Part shown: positions 60,452 through 64,000 of the stretch, piece by piece | Layout of the letters: every line of letters starts with the position of its first letter | Numbering within the stretch: position 1 is the stretch's first letter | Origin: Lasioglossum baleicum | Taxonomy: Eukaryota > Arthropoda > Insecta > Hymenoptera > Halictidae | Length of the DNA stretch: 64,000 bases | Assembly: GCF_051020765.1 (NCBI RefSeq) | Contig: NW_027469120.1 | Location: 434,001 to 498,000, forward strand | Direction of reading: 5' to 3' | Translations under genes and position numbers: made by a program | Notes under the pieces: generated by a model | Databases searched by the model: none | What the model was told of the DNA's origin: nothing | What the model saw: the letters and a program-made list of their open reading frames with translations, nothing else

Positions 60452-61810
60452 ATGTCTCGCCCAATCACGCGATCTCAAAAGGATCTCCGAGCAGATCCTA
60501 ACGCAGACCTTCCTCCAATGACCGAGGAAGAGTTACTCCTTTATGCGCAAGACCTCGCCCGTAGAGAGCAATATCTCAAAGAGGAAACTGATTTTATTGC
60601 CAAATTGCGTCTCAAATATGAAGAAGACGCACAAAACCAAAAGAATATGCTCGATGAAATACGAAAAGAGCTTCATAACATCCAAATCACGAGTCAAACC
60701 TTACGTCAACAATCGCCTACACCAGGCCCTAGTAACGTCTCTAATATGCGGGAACCTTCACCGCCAGAGCCACGCGAAATCCCACAGTATGAACCTACTG
60801 GCAATTTCGCTCTAAAACAAGCTACCGAGCTTGTCCCTAGATTCGACGGAACTTCGTCTTCCGTCCTACAATTCATACGTGCATGCAAACGCGCGCGTGA
60901 CACCGTACCGGCCACTGCAGAGCGTGCCCTCACAAAATTGCTCTGCAATAAACTCCACGATCGTGCTTATGCCGCTATAGAAGGCCAGCACATATTCACA
61001 ATTTCTGCACTATGCGAGAAATTACGAACAGTACTGGGCCCATACAAATTCGTTGACCAGTACCGTGGCGATCTCGCGAGTGTACTCCAAGCTCCAAACG
61101 AGCACATCTTAGACTTCATCAATCGCGTCAAAGACCTTCGAACCGCGATTCAAGATGCCACAGATATTGGCCTTGATTACGAAGAACTAGATCGCTTCGT
61201 AGTTGATTGTTTTCTACGAGGTCTCCTTCCCCAGCTGCGTGCCGAAGTGCTTCATTGCCCTTCGCGAAATCCTGCCACTGTTTTCGAAGCAGCCATCTCT
61301 GCTTACAGGCAGTATGAGTCAGACCAGACTCGTCGACGAGAACTGATCCGCGAAGAAAAACGAGTCAGCTTCTCTGATAACCGGCCGTATCGCCCGCGTT
61401 CCACGTACGAGTCCCCTCGTGACATTCCAGAGCGAACTCAAGAACGCCGCGATAACAGACCGGACTCGTCTCAGCAGTCCTCGAGAAACTCAAACCGGGA
61501 CTCTTATCGCTCCCCGACGCCGCAACGGCGATGGGAAAATAATCCTCGCGACCAAAACACGTACCGCGATGGTCGCACAGATCGCCCTTCAAGCTCTAAC
61601 AAATTTTGCAACTACTGCAAAGTCCCCGGGCACGATATTCACGAGTGCCGTAAGCGCACTTTCAATAATAATAGGAGGTCGGGAAACGAGTCCGGCCTCC
61701 CGACCGAAGCCAACCCCAGGCGGGAGGCCGCATCTTCAACCCAAACTACAGCCCGCACCCAAACAGCTATCCGGACGAACGACCAGTCCGACGATTCGTC
61801 TCAGCAGTAA
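60452..61810 (+). CDS. gag: T12 Gag (452 aa)
   Basis: Intact; differs from T6 by a few residues (e.g. ALKQATELVP, KRTFNNN). Capsid and CNYCKVPGHDIHEC knuckle present; pol frame is -1. Confidence 0.94.
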   Translation: MSRPITRSQKDLRADPNADLPPMTEEELLLYAQDLARREQYLKEETDFIAKLRLKYEEDAQNQKNMLDEIRKELHNIQITSQTLRQQSPTPGPSNVSNMREPSPPEPREIPQYEPTGNFALKQATELVPRFDGTSSSVLQFIRACKRARDTVPATAERALTKLLCNKLHDRAYAAIEGQHIFTISALCEKLRTVLGPYKFVDQYRGDLASVLQAPNEHILDFINRVKDLRTAIQDATDIGLDYEELDRFVVDCFLRGLLPQLRAEVLHCPSRNPATVFEAAISAYRQYESDQTRRRELIREEKRVSFSDNRPYRPRSTYESPRDIPERTQERRDNRPDSSQQSSRNSNRDSYRSPTPQRRWENNPRDQNTYRDGRTDRPSSSNKFCNYCKVPGHDIHECRKRTFNNNRRSGNESGLPTEANPRREAASSTQTTARTQTAIRTNDQSDDSSQQ

Positions 61811-61881
61811 ATCTTGCTGCAGACTCACCAATTCCGCGCGTAAAAATCTCCGCCCCTCAATTACAAAAGAAGTGTGAATTT

Positions 61882-63978
61882 TTGTTAGACACGGGTTCGG
61901 AGATCAATTTAATTCGTGCGTCAAGTCTAGAACCAAATCTACCTATAGATTATACGAACACTATAGAAGTCCAAGGAATAACCGAGGGATCCATTCCAAC
62001 TCTCGGTCAAATTAAAATACACTTACAGGGTCAAAACCCTATTGAATTTCATGTCTTGGAAGAAAACTTCCCAATTAACATCGACGGAATCCTCGGTTCT
62101 CCCTTCTTCAGAACAGGAGCCGAGATCTCCTTTGCGAATGAATACATAACGATAGGAAACATTCGGGTTCCCTTCTCGAACCCTTGCGCGCCCACGGCTG
62201 AGCCTCGCGATAAATTGGCAGCAGAGGTTATTTCAATGCCTTCGTCTATGACCAATGATCTCGTTAAAACTCCAGCCGCCGAGCGTGAGGAACATTCGGC
62301 AAGGAACGTTCGAGTGTCTTCCTCAAATCCTCGTGCACCCGCGGTCAGACCTTGCAGAGCTCCGGTGACGGAGGTTATTTCAATGCCTCCTCGGGATTCG
62401 ATCGAGTGCTCCCTAGAGAAAAACGCCGTGAAAAGCCGGCCGGAATCGAAGGAGACTCGAGAGATATCGGAGTACACTGCGAGAAGTCGGATCGTGGAGC
62501 GTGAGGATCGAGTCCGAACAAAGACTCCTCCGAAATCCGAAGAATTCGTCCTCGAACCTCGTACCGTTGCGTGCATAGCGGTCGACGTCGAGGGACCTAA
62601 ACAGGGATATATCCGCCGTGTTAATGTAGCGCCGGATGTATTCCTGGGTGACTGCGTCGTCACCAATCGTAAAGGCAAAGCGAGCCTCCGGTGTTTTAAC
62701 ACCTCGTCGGAAAGAGTTTCATTTCGATTGCCCCCATTGGAGATGGAAGAAATCGAGTCGTACTCTTCCGACCTTTCTAATTCCGGGTACCATCCCGACG
62801 CATTCGGTAACCATCCCGACCTTTCTAATTCCGGGTATCATCCCGACGTATTCGGTAACCATCCCGACCTTTCTAATTCCGGGTGTCATCCCGACGTATT
62901 CGGTAACCATCCCGACCATTCTAATTCCGGGTATCATCCCGACGCATTCGGTAACCATCCCGACCTTACTAACTCCGGTAACCAGCCCGATCATTATACT
63001 AACTCCGGTAACCAGCCCGATTCTCATACTAACTCCGGTAACCAGCCCGATTCTTATACTAACTCCGGTAACCAGCCCGATTCTCATACTAACTCCGGTA
63101 ACCAGCCCGATCCTTATTCTAACTCCGGTAACCAGCCCGATCAATTCCAAGACCAACTCCATTCCTACGACAATCAAAGATCTTCAAGACCCATATGTAA
63201 GCAGGTCTGTTCTATATTGCACAATAAACCCAGTGACAGTTCTAAACCAGAGAAGGATATCAAAGCCTCCAAAGTAAAAGAACTTCATAACTTACTTCGA
63301 AATCATATCTTTGATGATCCACAGAAACTCGATTCCTTTCAACTTCCATCTGCACGTTGCCATGCGAAGCGAAACAAATACGATAAAATTAATCTCTGCG
63401 CTACAGCGAAATACGCGTCAGCAAGAAGGAAATATAAATCCGAGTACCCTCGCGATAACGGATACCCCTATGGGAATAAGCGAGCGAAATTCGAAGCCCA
63501 GCATCGGCAAAATCTCCTTCGACCACCGGAAGATATAGAACAGGTATTCCTACTCAAAGAACCCTGCAAGGGCAAATTCCATGCGCAATATACGGGTCCT
63601 CACGAAATTTGCGACATCCTAGACTCAAACAATGTAAAAATTAAAGTAGGGAACCATTTTAAGATTGTACATGCAAACAAACTCAAGCGTGCGCCGAATA
63701 ATCTAACGCAAACCCCGCGTCAGCGAAACGTGACACTCATCTGGAAGAAGATAAGAAAAGACAAAAGTGACAGTGACACCAGTGATTCCCCACCCACCCA
63801 AAACCCAATTATGCAAAATGAACAAAGCGAAATAAGTTGCATAAAACCAGCCCCAGCCCCACGTGCCGACACCGACAACATTTCAGTGCGACCAGTGTTT
63901 CGTACAAATATAGGAAATACTCGCCGAGAACTGTGCTCCCTGCGCGGAGTACCTCCGGACGATGCGTCGCATGAATGA
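61882..63978 (+). CDS. T12 chimeric polyprotein: protease-linker-repeats-integrase C-terminal tail (698 aa)
   Basis: Same plan and same junction (RPPEDIEQVFLLKE) as T6, in frame from DTGSE to RRELCSLRG. The tail here is SDSDTSDSPPTQNP, i.e. the pol-type tail of T1, whereas T6 has the env-type tail. One substitution in the integrase C-terminal part (KFHAQYTG). Intact, but it encodes no polymerase, integrase core or envelope. Confidence 0.85.
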   Translation: MLDTGSEINLIRASSLEPNLPIDYTNTIEVQGITEGSIPTLGQIKIHLQGQNPIEFHVLEENFPINIDGILGSPFFRTGAEISFANEYITIGNIRVPFSNPCAPTAEPRDKLAAEVISMPSSMTNDLVKTPAAEREEHSARNVRVSSSNPRAPAVRPCRAPVTEVISMPPRDSIECSLEKNAVKSRPESKETREISEYTARSRIVEREDRVRTKTPPKSEEFVLEPRTVACIAVDVEGPKQGYIRRVNVAPDVFLGDCVVTNRKGKASLRCFNTSSERVSFRLPPLEMEEIESYSSDLSNSGYHPDAFGNHPDLSNSGYHPDVFGNHPDLSNSGCHPDVFGNHPDHSNSGYHPDAFGNHPDLTNSGNQPDHYTNSGNQPDSHTNSGNQPDSYTNSGNQPDSHTNSGNQPDPYSNSGNQPDQFQDQLHSYDNQRSSRPICKQVCSILHNKPSDSSKPEKDIKASKVKELHNLLRNHIFDDPQKLDSFQLPSARCHAKRNKYDKINLCATAKYASARRKYKSEYPRDNGYPYGNKRAKFEAQHRQNLLRPPEDIEQVFLLKEPCKGKFHAQYTGPHEICDILDSNNVKIKVGNHFKIVHANKLKRAPNNLTQTPRQRNVTLIWKKIRKDKSDSDTSDSPPTQNPIMQNEQSEISCIKPAPAPRADTDNISVRPVFRTNIGNTRRELCSLRGVPPDDASHE
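62778..63145 (+). repeat. Coding minisatellite in T12
   Basis: About four 48-bp units (one with SGCHPDVFGNHPD) then six 30-bp units. Confidence 0.9.
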
Positions 63979-64000
63979 GTGTAATATCGAGTGTTGAGCG

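Larger units (their letters stand above)
58370..64000 (+). mobile_element. T12: chimeric element, LTR family A, 3' LTR beyond window
   Basis: Plus strand, inserted in the T11 3' LTR. 5' LTR 58370-60338, PBS, Gag, and the short protease-integrase-tail polyprotein; the window ends just before its PPT. Structure as T6, but with a pol-type tail. Confidence 0.93.

Noticed and set aside
1..64000. Host genes between elements
   Set aside because: Every interval is accounted for by LTRs, leaders or element coding sequence; no intergenic host DNA is visible.

Overview
This 64 kb window is eukaryotic repeat DNA: one nested stack of Ty3/gypsy-class LTR retrotransposons in both orientations, with no recognisable host gene. 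Several signs point to an arthropod, most likely an insect. The primer-binding sites match the 3' end of a serine tRNA, as in several insect gypsy-group elements. Gag, aspartic protease, RT, RNase H and integrase are of Ty3/gypsy type. The env-like glycoprotein resembles those of chuvirus-like arthropod viruses. A hymenopteran (ant-like) host is a guess only.

I name the elements T1-T12. T1 (minus, LTR family A) is the outermost: its pol lies at 45186-49903 and its 3' LTR remnant at 44725-45185. T1 is interrupted by solo LTR T8 (family B, 47117-49275). On its left it is interrupted by T2 (plus, LTR family D, integrase plus a novel Cys-rich ORF, 41284-44724). T2 is cut by T3 (minus, family A, pol-type, 5' LTR ending at 41283). 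T3 carries T4 (minus, family C, 27589-36666) inside its coding repeats and T5 (minus, family B, 144-26534) inside its RT. The 5' LTR of T5 was then hit by T6 (plus, family A, 9448-17117) and T7 (plus, family C, 17499-25904). On the right, T1 is cut by LTR fragments T9 and T10, then T11 (plus, family A, 50058-58369), whose 3' LTR was hit by T12 (plus, family A, 58370 to window end). Target duplications are 4 bp. Removing T6, T7 and one copy of each duplication restores the T5 5' LTR to 2428 bp, exactly the length of its 3' LTR.

Family A exists in two complementary gene layouts with the same LTRs, gag and protease. Pol-type copies (T1, T3) encode protease-RT-RNase H-integrase plus a short tail. 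Env-type copies (T11; also T5 with LTR B and T4/T7 with LTR C) have a viral-type glycoprotein fused in frame in place of RT-RNase H-integrase. T6 and T12 are chimeras of the two. This looks like a bipartite, mutually complementing retroelement system. No copy in the window carries both pol and env.

Families A and B also encode, inside the LTR itself, a small basic/acidic protein (172-199 aa) with SUMO-interaction-like motifs. LTR A carries a near-ideal heat-shock element array beside a cluster of CncC/Maf (ARE)-like sites. Several RNA or DNA hairpins show compensatory changes between families: at the LTR start, just upstream of the polypurine tract, in the family C leader, and in a triple-hairpin array in LTR C.
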